Shown piece after piece: positions 21,229-34,156 of a stretch of 64,000 nt of DNA; within the stretch, counting starts at the first letter, position 1; each line of letters starts with the position of its first letter. Made by a program: the position numbers and the translations under genes. Source of the stretch: Sordaria brevicollis (taxonomy: Eukaryota > Ascomycota > Sordariomycetes > Sordariales > Sordariaceae); the NCBI GenBank assembly GCA_033439795.1, contig JAUTDP010000003.1:3100001-3164000 (forward strand), read 5' to 3'. Below the pieces are notes generated by a model. It was not told the DNA's origin. It did no database searches and saw nothing but the letters and a program-made list of their open reading frames with translations.

Positions 21229-24071
21229 CTAGTTTCCGTTAGAGGCCGCGTTACCAGAAGCTTCGTCCTCCTCCAAAGTGCCCATCAGCTCGCGGAGAAC
21301 AACAGTAGCATAGTTGCTGCTCCGCAACTGGAACTTGAGGATGACAGCAAGCTTACTGGCAGTGAAGCTGCTGCGAATGACCTCTGATTTGTCGACGTAT
21401 GCAAAAGGATTTTCAGAGGGCGAATGAAGAACAGGCACAATCAGATTTGCCGCCTTCTTGTTGTCGGTTTCACTGTCCTTTCCACCGTTGAAAGGGACCA
21501 TCGCCTTTTCAATCTCGGTGGCGGCAGGGAGAGCGGGCATGCTAGATCCATACCAGCCCATCGGGTCAGCGACCGCGGACTGGTTGGTTTGGGGAGTTGC
21601 CTCGGTGTTGAGAGCAACGGTATCCATGGACTCAGTCTTGACCTCCACGGACTCAGTCTTGATCACCGTGGAAGCCTCAGTCATGGTGACGTCTTCCTCT
21701 TTCTTGGTGATGACATCCTCGGGTTTGGCGACTGTTTGCTGATCGGTCGACTCATAATAGAGGTCCGACAAACCCTTGGCCAGCGTCGGCGGCTCAGTAG
21801 CATTAGCCGTAGTCTCCACAGGAATCTTTTCAGTGGGCAGCTGGGTCTCAAACTCCTGCTCGTGACGCGCGATCTTAACGCGCTTGTCACTGCCGTCAAG
21901 CCCAGTCTGGATCCATGTTTCCCTGGCCTTGACCAATCTATCGGATTCCGGCGACTCCGAGGCTTTGCGGCGACGTTCGTTAGTAATCGCCTGGTCGTAC
22001 TGTTCGGCATTGTTGGCGAAGTGCGCCCAGTTGGCAAGCACAGGCCGGGACCTTGCGCGGGCCTCGGCCTCGACGGCCTTCTTCTCAGCCCTCGCCGCGG
22101 TGCAGAAATCCAGATCGGTGGGATACATCTGCTCGGTATCGTCATTGTACACGCGGATGGCATACTGAGGCTCGCCGATGAAGCGGCCTAGGAGGTGGCG
22201 GTAGTTGCCGCTCAAGCTGAACTCCTTTTGGCGACGACGCATATCGTACGGATCCAAAGCGCCATTCTCATCCTTCTTCATGAAGTCGACATACGCCTTG
22301 CCGACTGCGTTGCGTGGGTACATGACGTCGTAGCCTGGGGTGGGTAAAACAACGTCAAAGATGGTGTACTTCCCTGATTCGATATCCTCCTTGGTCAAAG
22401 CTCGAGCCTGGGCGTAGAAGTTTTCGTTGTCTTCTGAATCGGCATCGGTGGCGGATTGATCATTCGTCACCAAGACAAGATCACCCTCAACAACAGCGGG
22501 ACCGTACATGGACCAGCGCTTGGTCGCCATGTGGTTCCACACGAAGGATTGGTAGGCATGAATGTACATCATGCGCATACCACGGGTAATGCTCAGGAGG
22601 GCGCCCATGAAGTCCTTAGAGTTCCTGCTGAGATGACGTATGATAGCGGCCTCCGAGCTGAACCGCTTGGGAAGAATACCCAATGCCTTGTCGGCATTTC
22701 CGGTAGTCCTCCAGATTGTGATGGCCTTGGCACGGTTGTAATCGTCCCGGCTGTTGTGAAAATCGTTTGTATGGGCGGGCTCCTGCTCAGCCAGGTCGAA
22801 CGCCTCGTGCAAGAAGTGCTCCTCAACGTGAAGAATATCGTTGAGGACGCCCTCGTAATCTCCCTTGAGGACTTTCATACCGAGTAGGTGAGTTCCAATG
22901 GCATATGTGCCAAAACGTTGCAGGCCGTAGTAGTTGATATAACCGTGGCGCTGAAGGTAGGCCAGGCCAAACTCGACCGCCTCCCGCAGCTTCCTGACGC
23001 GTTGGTCCACAGAGCATCCTGCACCACCAAGAGGCTGGCAGTTCTTGAGTGTGATCACGAACTCGTTGCCGCCGTGTTGGCCAAGCTGGAGGGGTTCCTT
23101 GGCATGAACAAAATCGCCAACCTTGATGTTAGGCAGGCGAGTATTAAGCCAAAGGAGGTTTGAGGCACGCTGACGGTGCACGCTGATGCGCTGGACCGTA
23201 CCAGCACGACGATCCTTGGTCCCGGCGAAGCCAAAGTTGGTGGCCTTGACCTTAAGGAGACGCGCAATGGTGTTGACCGCATCCATTGTATCTTTGTTCT
23301 CCTTGTACATCGTGAAGTGAAGATATTCTCCACCCAGTTCCGTAAAGCTCTTGCCCTGGTCCTTTGGGCGGTTGTTGTTGGCGCGGGGCCCATTTCCACC
23401 CACACGGTTGTTCTTGGAGAACTTCGAAGGACTGGCAGTGATGACGCCAACGTTGTTGGCAAGCGTTTCGAGACGGTTGGAGAAGATGCGGCGAATCTCC
23501 TGGTGGACGCTAGCACGCTGAGCGCGATCGGTGATGGGGTCGAAAACCACAGTCCGCTCCTCTGCGGAGATCTTCTGCTTGGCCTGAATAGCTTCATCGA
23601 GCTTGATAAGCTTCTCCGTAGCTGACTCATTGATCAGGCTGACAAGTATTTGGCGATCTTCATCAGAGATGGGCTGGATGACAATCTCTGCGTTTGGAGC
23701 CTCAATTTCTTTCACAGGAGGTTTGGCAGGTACCGCCTAGACACAACGTTAGTACGTGAAGCTCCTGGCTGACGGATAGGTTATGCGACGGCGAACCTTG
23801 GGAGCCGAAGGCGTCTGCTCTTCGTACTCGCGGAGATGGACGGTTGTACCGTCCTTGTTGATTTCATACACGAGGAAGTCGGTATAGCTATATATGGAGT
23901 CAGTATCAAATTCACATCGACTTGAGGTGAGAAAATTGGGCGGAGAACTTACCGCTTCCTAATATCGCCGGTCCATGAGAAGTTGATGGAGGCTGAGCGT
24001 TGCGTGATGCCGAGATTCTTCTCGGAGGCAGCACGCACAGCAGGCACATGAGTGCCCTGGCGTTGGGCCAT
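21229..24071 (-). CDS. pus7: tRNA/snRNA pseudouridine synthase Pus7 (TruD family)
   Basis: Three exons: 23953-24071, 23797-23887 and 21229-23736, giving 905 residues. Introns are 65 and 60 bp. Exon 1 carries ITQRSASINFSWTGDIRKR and exon 2 YTDFLVYEINKDG, the conserved Pus7 N-terminal block. Exon 3 carries the catalytic loop FAGTKDRRAGT, with the presumed nucleophilic Asp at about residue 245, and the family motif SLSGNYRHLLGRF. Pus7 isomerises uridine to pseudouridine at position 35 of certain pre-tRNAs and in U2 snRNA and mRNAs, in nucleus and cytoplasm. Compared with the yeast enzyme (about 680 residues) this one has a long low-complexity, Glu/Thr/Val-rich insertion before a conserved C-terminal tail. 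The start is MAQRQG; an in-frame ATG further upstream at about 24176 is possible but less likely. Confidence 0.93.
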
Positions 24072-26275
24072 GTTGAAGATGTACTGGGATACGGTTCTTT
24101 CGACCAAGTATGGTGAGTGATGATGCTGGAGAATATCGGTACAGGATGTGCGACCGATGATACTGAATGTGATCAAACAGTTCTAGACGTTTGCTTGTTG
24201 AGGTGGTGTGATATAGGTATGTCAAGCTTCGTAGAAAATGCTGAAGGGTGTGTTGATGATTGCTTGTGATGGTTGCTGGACGTTGTGAAATAAAACTGAG
24301 CCCAGACAGGGATCTTTTTTTGGTCAATCAATCCACTGCGGAGAAAGGTACAGCAGACAGTGGAGGTCGCAGGGACCAAAGAGCGACTGCGACTGCCGGC
24401 GACTGCGACTGAGCTGGCGATAGTGCGACCAAAGGACTGTACTGAACAAAACAAACCCCAACAGATAGCTTGAATCGCAAATAATGCTTGTTGACAAAAT
24501 CTTCCTTGTCCTTTGCGCGGTTGTCGTTTGGGTACTTTTTTTTTGTTGGTGGTTTGTGAGAGGAGGAAGGAGGGGAATGGGCGAAGAAGCGCTTTTGGAA
24601 TCCGCAAGTGGAAAGTTTACACCGCTTTCGAATTCACCTGTGCTTTTGCAATCTGCACTGTGGGCAGAAAATGCAGGTGTGGGGGTGGGCCGCGGGGCTT
24701 GCCTGGATTTTGTGGGGAATTCAGGGTCCTCGCCGAACTGATTGGCCAAGATTCGACGGCTCTGACAAGTACCTCTGTACCTCTGACGTCCGTTGCTTCC
24801 TTTGCTTGATGGAAGGTTTTGCAAATTCGAGATGCACTTCACGAGGAAGCTCCCCTTCCACTTCACTCCTGCCGAATTGCCCAACAAAAGGGAAAGAGCA
24901 AACGGTTCGGTCAGCTACCGCCACGAACTGACCCAAGATTGTCACGGTGAGCTTGTCCCTTAGTGGGCCACCAATGGTGAAGGCGCACGCTCAGCTTCTT
25001 GCTTGATGAAGTGAAGAGCCCGTAGAGAAATTGCTGCACTTCCATCAACGTTCGTAGAGGCGATTTCTCCACGAGATAACGTCTTCGGGGAAAGCAGTTA
25101 TTCGACCGTTCCATTCATTACCTTCACATCAATGCATTTGCAAATCAGAGACATTTCGACGCAAACTGAAGAAGGCCAGTCTTGTTGACTTGAAGGGGAA
25201 GATGGGAGGATGGAAAAGTGTGGAAGAACCGGTGTCTAAATCAACCCAGAAATTCGGGTATGGATCGCAGATTCTGTTCCAGAACAATCTGGCCCGAAAT
25301 ATTGACTGGATTGGACGAACGGTCCAGGTCCGAGTCCCAAACTTCAAGACAAGGAAAGAGGCTGAAGGCGGGATCAAGTACCCGCAAATTCGAGACGTCG
25401 AGATCCAAAGCCGACTGCATGTGAGACAGTTTGGATGGTGTTCATGCAGTGCATTCATTACATACCGCGTCCCTTCGTGCTTAGGCATGCCTATGCTTTT
25501 CAAGTTAACCTCGATTGGTAAGGACCTCACAGGAAGAGTGCAATTAATACTCGTTCAGTTGAGCAAAGTGCCATCAAAGCTCCATCTTCCCCGAGACAGA
25601 ACAACACGAGCTTCGGGAACAGAGGGTCAAATTCTAGATTTCAGCAACGCGCTGTGTACGTGAACATCAAAACGACCATTTACACCCATCATACAGTCGG
25701 GAACGGGTGTTGCTGGACAGATCGAGGTGCGTTCTCCAGAGATATGCAACCGTCTTGGAGGATCCGTAGCCCCACGATCGTCAAGTAGAAGCCATATGGT
25801 CACGGATAACCCTGGGCTGTCACTGCCCCGGATAGGCGTGCATTAAAGACGATGTGTTTCACTGTGGGCATGTACGCCAAGATACAGGATCCCTGGGGAA
25901 TCTCGAGATGTTCAAGTCTCTTTGTCTCGTCGGAAGGATGGAGCAGGTGAGAGTTGGGATGTATAAAGGCGATCGGATTCGCTCGTTCTCATCCCTCGAG
26001 AAGTTGAACTTGGCAGACAACCCCGGCTGGACCTGGGAAATATCACGAAATTACGAAAAGCAACCTCACAATTGAGAGCGCCAAAGAAGCAAAGTCCCTG
26101 AGAACGCAAGTGCAGTTGCATTCAACTGAACGGAAAGTGTCACCCCTGAACGGTCCACTACAAGCAACGCTACCATCGAATAACGTTATCGGCAACCGCA
26201 ATCTCTCAAAGAGACCGGAGAGTCTGGGTCGAGCACGGCGCCAACCGGTCGGCAGTCAGCCAGTCACAGCAAAGA
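24072..26275. other. Divergent intergenic region between pus7 and alpha-actinin
   Basis: About 2.2 kb containing both promoters. Open frames up to 187 codons occur on either strand but overlap one another, lack domains and have no consistent coding character. No RNA gene recognised. Confidence 0.5.
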
Positions 26276-29200
26276 ATGGAGGTGCCGGGGGTGGAGATCG
26301 GCGAGCTAGGGCCGTCAGCGATGAGTGGGCAGCCGGCAGCGGCTCTGCCAGACCCAGCTGCCCCTGCTAGAGCAGCCGCCCAGTCACCCACCCAATCCAC
26401 TAACAGCACCACCTCCATCGACCGCCCAGCCAGCTTGGCCAGGTCCAGGTCCAGCACCGGCGCCAGCAACAGCGGCACCAGCAGTTGGGAGACGAACTCC
26501 GGAGGCCCAGTTCAGGTGGAAAAGTTCCCTGAATTGCCCACCCACACCACCAGTTCCGGACATCATCAACATTCTTCTCTTCATCATCCTCACCATCACC
26601 ATCACGAGCCTGCGTCCGAGGCTGTGAGACGAGACGGTAGCTGCGCCCACACTGCTGAAGGAACCCCAACCTCCCCAGCAGCAGCAGCAACACCAACCCC
26701 CGTCGTCAGGCTAAATACCGATCACACCGAACTTACAAGTCCAGGATCGCCGCCGCCCTCCGCGTCTTGTTCTGCAACAACCGGTCGTCCTCCGTCGCTT
26801 TCGATCCATTCGACTGCTTCGTCCGATATCTCGAGTTCGTTATCAGACGGTGACTTGGTCTTTGATTCGCGCCGATCTTCCGTTGTCACCAGCGTCTCGA
26901 CCGCATCCGCGTACAACCACCCCCTATCTTCTCCCTGCTGCCAGTCCGACTCCTCTCCGGAGCAACCGCTCAAGCGCACAAGGCGGGACGCCAAACAATT
27001 GCATGCCGCCCGTTTAGAGCGTTCAGGCTCGACCAGCCTAGCTCTAGCCAGCACAAAGAGGGAAGCTTTAAGCCCAGGACCCCGGAACCCGACCAGATTC
27101 CAGAGGGCTTCATCCGAACCTACCCGCGCCCCAAAGCTCGTGACGGAACAGCCAGCCGGCTCCTTTACCAAGATGGCTTTCGCCGAGCAGCAACAATGGA
27201 TTACGGTCCAGCAAAAGACATTTACCAAATGGCTAAACACCAAGATTGAGGTCCGCGGCCTTGAGGTCAAGGATCTTGTAAAAGACCTCAGCGATGCTGT
27301 ACGTTATGGATCTCCTTTGCGCCATTCGCGAAACCATTGCCCTTTATATGTTTAATCTGGAATTAACCGCGTTTCATCTCATCAGGTCATGCTTATCCAT
27401 CTCTTAGAATGCCTTTCCGGCGACTCACTTGGGCGCTATGCCGCCAAACCGAAGCTCAGGGTTCAGCGTTTCGAAAACGCTAACCTTGCGCTAAACTTTA
27501 TCAAATCCCGAGGTATCCAGATGACAAACATAGGAGCCGAGGATATTGTGGATGGCAACCGGAAGATTATTCTCGGTCTCATCTGGACTCTCATTCTGCG
27601 CTTTACCATCAACGACATCAACGAAGAAGGCATGACAGCCAAGGAGGGTCTGCTATTATGGTGTCAGCGCAAGACAGCGTGCTATGATGAGGTGGACGTC
27701 CGCGATTTCAGCGGCAGCTGGAATGACGGTTTGGCCTTCTGCGCCCTTCTCGATATCCACCGTCCCGATCTTATCGACTACGACGCCCTCGACAAGTCGG
27801 ATCACCGCGGAAACATGCAGCTGGCTTTCGACATCGCCCACGCCGAGATTGGTATCCCCAAGCTGCTCGATGTCGAAGATGTGTGCGACGTTGCCAAGCC
27901 CGATGAGCGTTCGTTGATGACCTACATCGCCTACTGGTTCCACGCCTTCTCGCAGATGGAGAAGGTCGAGAACGCCGGTCGCCGTGTGGAGAAATTCTTC
28001 AACAACATGCAGGGTGCCTGGGAGATGCAGAGCGCTTATGAGCGTAGGATGGCCGCTCTTCTCAAGGCTATCCGCGAGCAGGTCGTTGCTTGGCAGGGGG
28101 CTACTTTCGATGGAACCTATGCCGATGCTAAGGCGCAGGCGTTCCAGTTTGCATCATACAAGAAGGGCAAGAAGAGAGAGTGGGTAGCGGAGAAGAGCGA
28201 TCTCGCAACATTGCTCGGAAATATCAAGACAAAGCTGGCTACATACCGACTAAGGCCATATGAGCCGCCAGCACACTTGAAGATGGAGGTGTTAGATGAG
28301 GAATGGAGCAACTTGTCCAAGGCGGAAATGAGCCGAGGACAGTTGATCAACGAAACCATCAGAGAGTATGTATCTCTTTTACCGAGAAAGATTATTGAGA
28401 CCGTTGCTAACACTCTCACAGCATTAAAGACGCCCTCCGAAAATCTTTCGCCGACAAGGCGAACGACTTCGCCCTTGCCCTCAATACCATGCAACTTGCC
28501 ATCTCCGGTCTTGAAGGCGACGTAGAAGACCAGCTGCACCATGTCCGCAAGCTGTCCGAGAACCTTCCTCCACTAGACGCCTACCTCAAGACCATCGAAG
28601 CCGTCGACCTCAAGTGCCAGGAAGCCAACATCGAAGAGAACGACTTTACCACCTACAGCTACGACGAGCTCTGCTACGAGCTCTCCCTCGTCAAGTCTTC
28701 CGTCTCCAAGAAGCTCGCCTTCCTCGAAAACCAGATGGTGGCGCGCAACATGACCAACCTGACGCCCATCCAGCTTGAAGAGTTCGAGTCCGTATTCAGA
28801 CATTTCGACCGGGACGACACCAACTCGCTTTCCGAGCTCGAATTCAGCGCCGCCTTGGCCTCATTGGGTCTCGTCTTCTCCGAAGACGAAATGCACGAGT
28901 ACTTCCTCGCGACCTCCAACGGCCGCGACCGCGTCACCTTCGAGCAGTTCATCCGCTTCATGGTCGACGTGACCGAGGACCAAAACACAGCGGAACAAGT
29001 CTTCCAGTCCTTCCGCGAAGTCGCCGACGGCAAGCCCTACGTTACCGAAATGGACCTCCGCCACTCTTTGGTGCCCGATGAGGTCATCGAGAAGCTCATC
29101 GAAATCATCCCGAAGCACACCGGCCCCGATATGCAGAGCGATCGCGGCATGGAGCAGTATGACTATATCGCGTTCATGGAGAAGTTGATCTCAGAACAAG

Positions 29201-29457
29201 ATGGACGGCCGAGTAGTAGCAGGAGGAACAGCAAAGCCAGTGGCCTAGGAAGCGGGGCGGCACCAGGGCAGATGCCAAACCATGGGCATTCTGCGTCCAT
29301 GAGCAGCGGGGTAACAGGACATAGTAGGCATAATAGCCATGCTAGTGTTGGTGGGAAGTCGGTGTTGGGTGATAAGACTAATGGGTTATTAAAGTCACCG
29401 AAGAGCCCAGGGACGCCGGGGTCGACGGCGAGCAGCAAGGTGAATGGGTATCATTAG
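26276..29457 (+). CDS. Alpha-actinin, F-actin cross-linker
   Basis: Three exons: 26276-27298, 27386-28365 and 28422-29457, 1012 residues from the first ATG. Introns are 87 and 56 bp. From about residue 305 two tandem calponin-homology domains form the actin-binding domain (KTFTKWLNTKIE, then NRKIILGLIWTLILRF, and in CH2 LLLWCQRKTACY and DFSGSWNDGLAFCALLDIH). A helical spectrin-like rod follows, then calmodulin-like EF-hands; one canonical calcium loop is DRDDTNSLSELE at about residues 797-808. Fungal alpha-actinin bundles actin at the septal ring and hyphal tip. The first ~300 residues are Ser/Pro/Ala/Thr-rich, with a His cluster, and have no counterpart in ordinary alpha-actinins. A conventional start would be the internal ATG at 27173 (MAFAEQQQW), so the true start is open. 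The C-terminal ~70 residues are a Ser/Gly-rich tail. Confidence 0.92.
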
Positions 29458-30434
29458 TAATGAAGTGATTGAATACTCTTTTGTGATCAACTTCTCTTTC
29501 TCCTTCTTCGGATACCTTTCTTGTGTACGTAATTTTTTTTGGGTTTGGATGATGGACGAAGGATGATGTGTATGGGGAGGTGGTATGAATCGGGATAGGA
29601 TAGGATACCTACTGGGAGGAAAGGAAAGGCATGCGGGAGGAATTGGGCTCTTTTGATATCATCATTTCTTTCTTCTACAAGTGTGTTTTAGATATAAAGT
29701 AGTTTACATTACAAACTTAGTGATAGTCTTTAACTCGAGAGTAAAGCTTACCTCAACAACCTTGGACGCCGCTATGATGAGAGTGAAACACACATCTGAT
29801 CGAGACACCTCCCTCTAGACTTCGACACTACTGGATTGGCTAGAAAAGTCAAAAGAAAATGGGAAAGGAAAAGAGTGGAAAAGACGTAGAACTAAATCAT
29901 TCCGGAGGAACCAAGCCAATGATGGAGACAAAATACAGCCTTGTAAGTTCACAACACCAGGATGTATCATGATCTGGAGGTATATTCGCAAGAGAAATCA
30001 CAAGGCAGCTAACTTTCTTCGTAATCAACCGAACAGATGGGCGTGGACAAGACCCAGTATGAGTGAGATATCGTCATTTTCGATCATAGCTTATTTTCCG
30101 CACCCTCCCCCAAAACTGGTATTGTATGTGCACATGTAACTATGTATATCACGTCCTCATCTCATCGCATCCGATCTCATCTCTAATTACATTAACACTA
30201 GTGTCTCTGAGAAATCCAAAAAGTTCCAAAAAATACACCGGTTGAAAAAGGGGTAGAAATAGGTACATGCAGTGAGAATAAAGTTGCTGCCACCCCAGAC
30301 TCAAATACTCGGCTTCAGTACAGTCGTTTTTGCCAGTTACTGAGTCCGTGGTGATGGCTTGAGTTTGCGTATGTGTATGTGCTCATCGCCCGCGTCTTTT
30401 TGTCATCTCCGTCTTTTTCAAGAGGCTCTGACCC
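29458..30434. other. Convergent 3' flanks of alpha-actinin and the GT90 gene
   Basis: About 980 bp between two converging genes. I see untranslated sequence only. Confidence 0.5.
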
Positions 30435-32355
30435 TCATGGAAGGAATCCAATGTTCTCTCTGTTATCGTCAATGACACGGCCATATCTGTTTGTCTCATG
30501 TTAGCACATCATCCAACATCGTCATCAAGGACCACGGAAAAACTTACTCCAAAAGTAACCTAAAAAACCACACCTCCATATCCTCATGTCTCAACACCTT
30601 ATTCGCCCACTCCCTCCCCTGAATCGCTACTCTCTCAGCCTCTTTAGTCCCCTGACTAACCGTCGCGCTCTCCTCGCTAAAGAACCGGACCGTCTCCAGC
30701 CAGTCCTCCCCCTGCGTGCTCAGCGGAATGAAGTGCGCCCACGGCTTGAGCCACTCGTAGTGCCACTCCCGGAAAATCGCCCACTTGTACACCAGACTCC
30801 TGCTCTTCAAAAACGCGTAGAACCGCCCCGAAAAGGCGTTGCCGTCAATATCCAAAACGTGCTTGTACTTGAAGGCGTCCACCTGCTGCGCGTAGGATTT
30901 CACTTCGAAGAATTCCCGCTGGGCGTCGCAGTCGCCGGGATCGCATTGGCCGATGTGGGAGAAGAAAACATTCACAATATCGCGGTAGTCGGAGCGAGAG
31001 ACTTCGGAGACTACCCAGTCGGGGTTCTGCTCGTTTTTGCCCTTGTTCACCAAAACTTTCGCGGTGTCGCGCTCGTTGATTTTCTGGACAAACCGCTGAC
31101 GGTGTTGACGGCGCCAGCCACCGTTGCGAGAAAAGCCGCCCGTTGTTGAGCCGCGCCAGTAAAGCTGGTTGGTTTTGTCGTCCCAGAGGGGGTCTTTGCC
31201 TTCTTCATAGGGAACCTTTTCGTACCAGTACCAGGGGGAGGGGTACAGGATGTCGGCATAGGAGGAGATTTTGCTTTGGGAGAAGATGGGAAACAAATCG
31301 TGAACGACGTTGTAAGCGTTGGGTCGGTCGAAGAAGCCAAAGGTTGTGGAGAGCGAGGGAGAGAGGCAGACGTCGGACATGGCCGTCCAGTTGTATACGA
31401 AGCCGAGCTCTCCCAAGCCGAACTTGCTCACGTCGTCGAGACGGTTGGGCTTGTCGGCGCCTTCTTCGTCGATCAGGCGGGCGGGGCTGTCGGCCGGACA
31501 GCTCATGCGGGAGTGTGTCCAGGTGGGTTGGTGGGCAAAGACGTTGAAGCGCGTGAATTTCTCTTCGGAGAAGCTGCCGGTGGGACTAAGTCCGCCGTCC
31601 GGGTCGCGGGTGAAGTCGTTTCGGTAGGCTGACCCTTTGTTCGCAGCGGGCATGTTGACGTTCTTTGCCCGCCCGACCAAGCGAGCCATGTCCTCTGCGG
31701 GAACTACCACGCGCGGCTCGTCGTGGATATTGAATGCCAGGTCCATGTCCGGTAGCCATTGCTTGAACTTCTTCATCATGCCCTTGGTCGCCTCGACCTG
31801 CCACTCCTGTCCGCCGCGGACGTAGACGATCTCGCCGTCACGAATCTGGAGACCAATCAGGGCATTTCCGTCGAATCCTAGAGCTTCCTTAGCGCGCATG
31901 CGGATGGTTCTCGGCGAGAGGCCCCAAAAGGGGGTAATGAGTTCGTGGATCATGTCGAATTCGTCGACGAGCTGGACGTCGTGTTCCTTGGCGAAAGCCC
32001 ACCACTTGTCGAAGTTGGGCGGAGGGGGTAGGCCGTATCGTCGGCGGTATTCCTTGACGGCTTCCTTGAGAGTCCGAGACTGACGGGCCTTCATGGCTTC
32101 GAGATCGCGCTCGGCGTCAATGGTCAGATGCCATATTGGGTGGGAGCCCTTCGGGGCGGGCTTGGGAGGTCGGATCGCTGCTGGCTTGGACTTGAAGTCT
32201 ATGTGGTCGTGCGGTAGCTGGTGGGCGCCATTCTGGTAGGAGTTCTTCAAATTTTGTTGTCCTTGGCTTAGACTTGAAGAGGAAGTGAAGAGCGAGTAGA
32301 GGCAGAAGAAGATAAAAACGGTTCCCACCAGGATCAACAGCTGGCGGGACCGCAT
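30435..32355 (-). CDS. GT90 (Cap10-like) glycosyltransferase, type II membrane protein
   Basis: Two exons: 30548-32355 and 30435-30486, giving 619 residues. The 61-bp intron (GTAAGT donor, GCTAAC branch) was assigned because it restores the conserved C-terminal block RLLLEYGRVIDDNRE, which the unspliced frame truncates. A short Arg-containing N-terminus is followed by a single membrane anchor (LLILVGTVFIFFCLYSLF, residues about 6-23) and a Ser-rich stem, the layout of a Golgi type II enzyme. The catalytic region shows the family hallmarks LYWRGSTTGG (about residues 395-405) and HVLDIDGNAFSGRFYAFL. The family includes Cryptococcus Cap10 and xylosyl- or glucosyltransferases; donor and acceptor here cannot be predicted. 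The start is the ATG before RSRQLL; the longer open frame upstream begins with TTG. Confidence 0.88.
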
Positions 32356-32372
32356 CGTGTCGGTATTAAGCA

Positions 32373-32392
32373 AGGTAGGTAGGTAGGTAGGT
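32373..32392 (-). repeat. TAGG tetranucleotide repeat in the GT90 leader
   Basis: Five AGGT units on the + strand, ending 18 bp upstream of the GT90 start codon, so it probably lies in the 5' untranslated region as ACCT repeats. Confidence 0.7.
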
Positions 32393-33489
32393 CAGTCGTT
32401 AGGCGGCTTAGCTTGATCTTCCCATCGAGTATGGTCGTTGAACTGGGTTGTTGCTATTGCCGCTGATATAGTGTCGAAGGTTCCAGCTCCAACCTAGAGT
32501 GTATAGCTGAGTCTCGTAGCGTCTTCTTCGAAACAGCGGCGAGTCGGTCACGGAGAGTTGGAACTGAAGTGTCTATCGGTGACTTTGGTGTTGAGCTGCC
32601 CAGTTGCTCACGGTTGGCATTGCCGCGGACGAACAATGATACGGCTTGGCCCTGTAGGTAAGAGAGACTCTGGAAGGTCCAAGAAATTGGTTGGCCAAAG
32701 AATACGAGAAGAGAAAAAAGTGGCCTGTTACAGAACTTGGGAAAGTCTTTCTTCCCCCAGGAATTGAGAACTGCACCTGAAGATTGAAGATCCCCGAAAA
32801 AAGGGTTGTCTGTGCCTGTTCTTCATTTTGGGGTAGCCGAGCTGACGCAGGTACCCCAAGATGGACATCTGAATGAGGTGGCGCACTTGATGCGGGCGTC
32901 AGGGGCCAAGGAGGGGTGGGCGGTGGGTTAGCCTTAACTATGGGTACTTGACCAGACTCGGGCGGTGTCTGGATTCGACAGGGATCAGCATCTCCAGGCC
33001 CGGCGATAGCTCCACGGCTTCAGGGGCAGTGTTACGCGTCTTGAAGAAAACCGGGTTGAACATGAAGCGATTCCCATGTCGAGGTGTTACGGGTTATAAA
33101 AACATTGACGGCAAAACACTCTTCCCGGCTTCGTGTTTTGACAGGTGTGAAACGTTGTGTGCCACGCCAAGACCAGCTTTATTTCGACTCCCAAACACAT
33201 GTCACAAGATTGGACGAAAGTCGACACATTTAACACAATCCGACAGGATTCCTAATGACACGGAAATCCTTCACAACCTCGCCTCATCGCAACATTCACA
33301 TTCAATGACAAGTAGAACAGATCTTGATGGAGGAACCAGCTCTTCAATTCTTGGGGCGGGTTGCATGCCGCAATATTACTCGCGGACACCAAACGGTGGT
33401 ATCATCCTCCGATCGACGTTCCCAAACACCCAAAGCAATGCCTCGCTAGAGATCCTCCTCATTCCCGACTTTTGACGAGAAACATCCGC
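32393..33489. other. Promoter of GT90 gene and 3' flank of rps22
   Basis: No gene supported. A 175-codon + strand frame at 32948-33475 ends where the rps22 3' end begins and has no recognisable domain. Confidence 0.5.
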
Positions 33490-34156
33490 TTAGTAGAAGA
33501 AGCCGATGATCTTGCCGGAGACGTGCTTGCGGCGGGCCTCCTCCTGGTCCATGATACCAGCAGAGGTGGTGAGGATGACGTAGCCGAACTGACGGGCGGG
33601 AAGGAGCTTGACAACCCACTTCTCGAGCTCAGCGAGGCGGACGTTGTAGCGGGGGGAGATGACACCGCACTTGTTGAGGCGGCCGTTGAGCTGGACAACG
33701 ATCTTGCCGGAGCGGTGGTCATCGACCTCCTCGAACTCGCCGATGTAGCCTGAGGGACAGAAAAGTGTCAGTTGATATGTTGCGACAGTTTAAACATTAG
33801 ATATCATTGGTGACTCCAGTAACGTGTAAGACTCTCGCATTTGATATATCGGCGACTTAAAGGGCTAAGATCGTGGAGCGTTGTGAGACCTCGGCCTAGT
33901 TATCACGCCGAAGGGTGTGTTTCGGGGGTTCGGGGAAAGAGTATGCGATTGCGAGAGTCTGTCCACGGTTCCTTTCGTCGTTTTCCAATGATATCTGTCG
34001 GATGTTTTGCGATTCGAACGTACCGTGCTTCTGCATGACCTGGAGGAACTTGACGATGACCTTGGAGGAAGGGCGGATCATGACCTGGCGCTTGCCGGCC
34101 TTCTCGGCGTTGTTGATGCTGTTGAGGGCATCGTGGAGAACGGAAGTGCGGACCAT
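33490..34156 (-). CDS. rps22: 40S ribosomal protein S22 (uS8)
   Basis: Two coding exons: 34024-34156 and 33490-33749, 130 residues, the standard length of the eukaryotic protein. The start [20 protein letters not shown] and the end GKIIGFFY are invariant features of uS8, which binds the central domain of 18S rRNA in the small-subunit body. The coding intron is long for this genome (274 bp), splitting the codon after QKH. A second intron lies in the 5' leader (34209-34481). Long introns near the start of ribosomal protein genes are usual in fungi. It is transcribed divergently from rps12. Confidence 0.96.

Noticed and set aside
21424..22191. 255-codon + strand frame inside pus7
   Set aside because: Lies opposite the Pus7 coding exon and translates to a compositionally biased His/Gly/Leu sequence without any motif.
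25190..25663. 157-codon + strand frame upstream of alpha-actinin
   Set aside because: No family resemblance or splice context; similar-length frames overlap it on the - strand.
32948..33475. 175-codon + strand frame between the GT90 gene and rps22
   Set aside because: No domain, mixed composition, and it overlaps the likely 3' flank of rps22.
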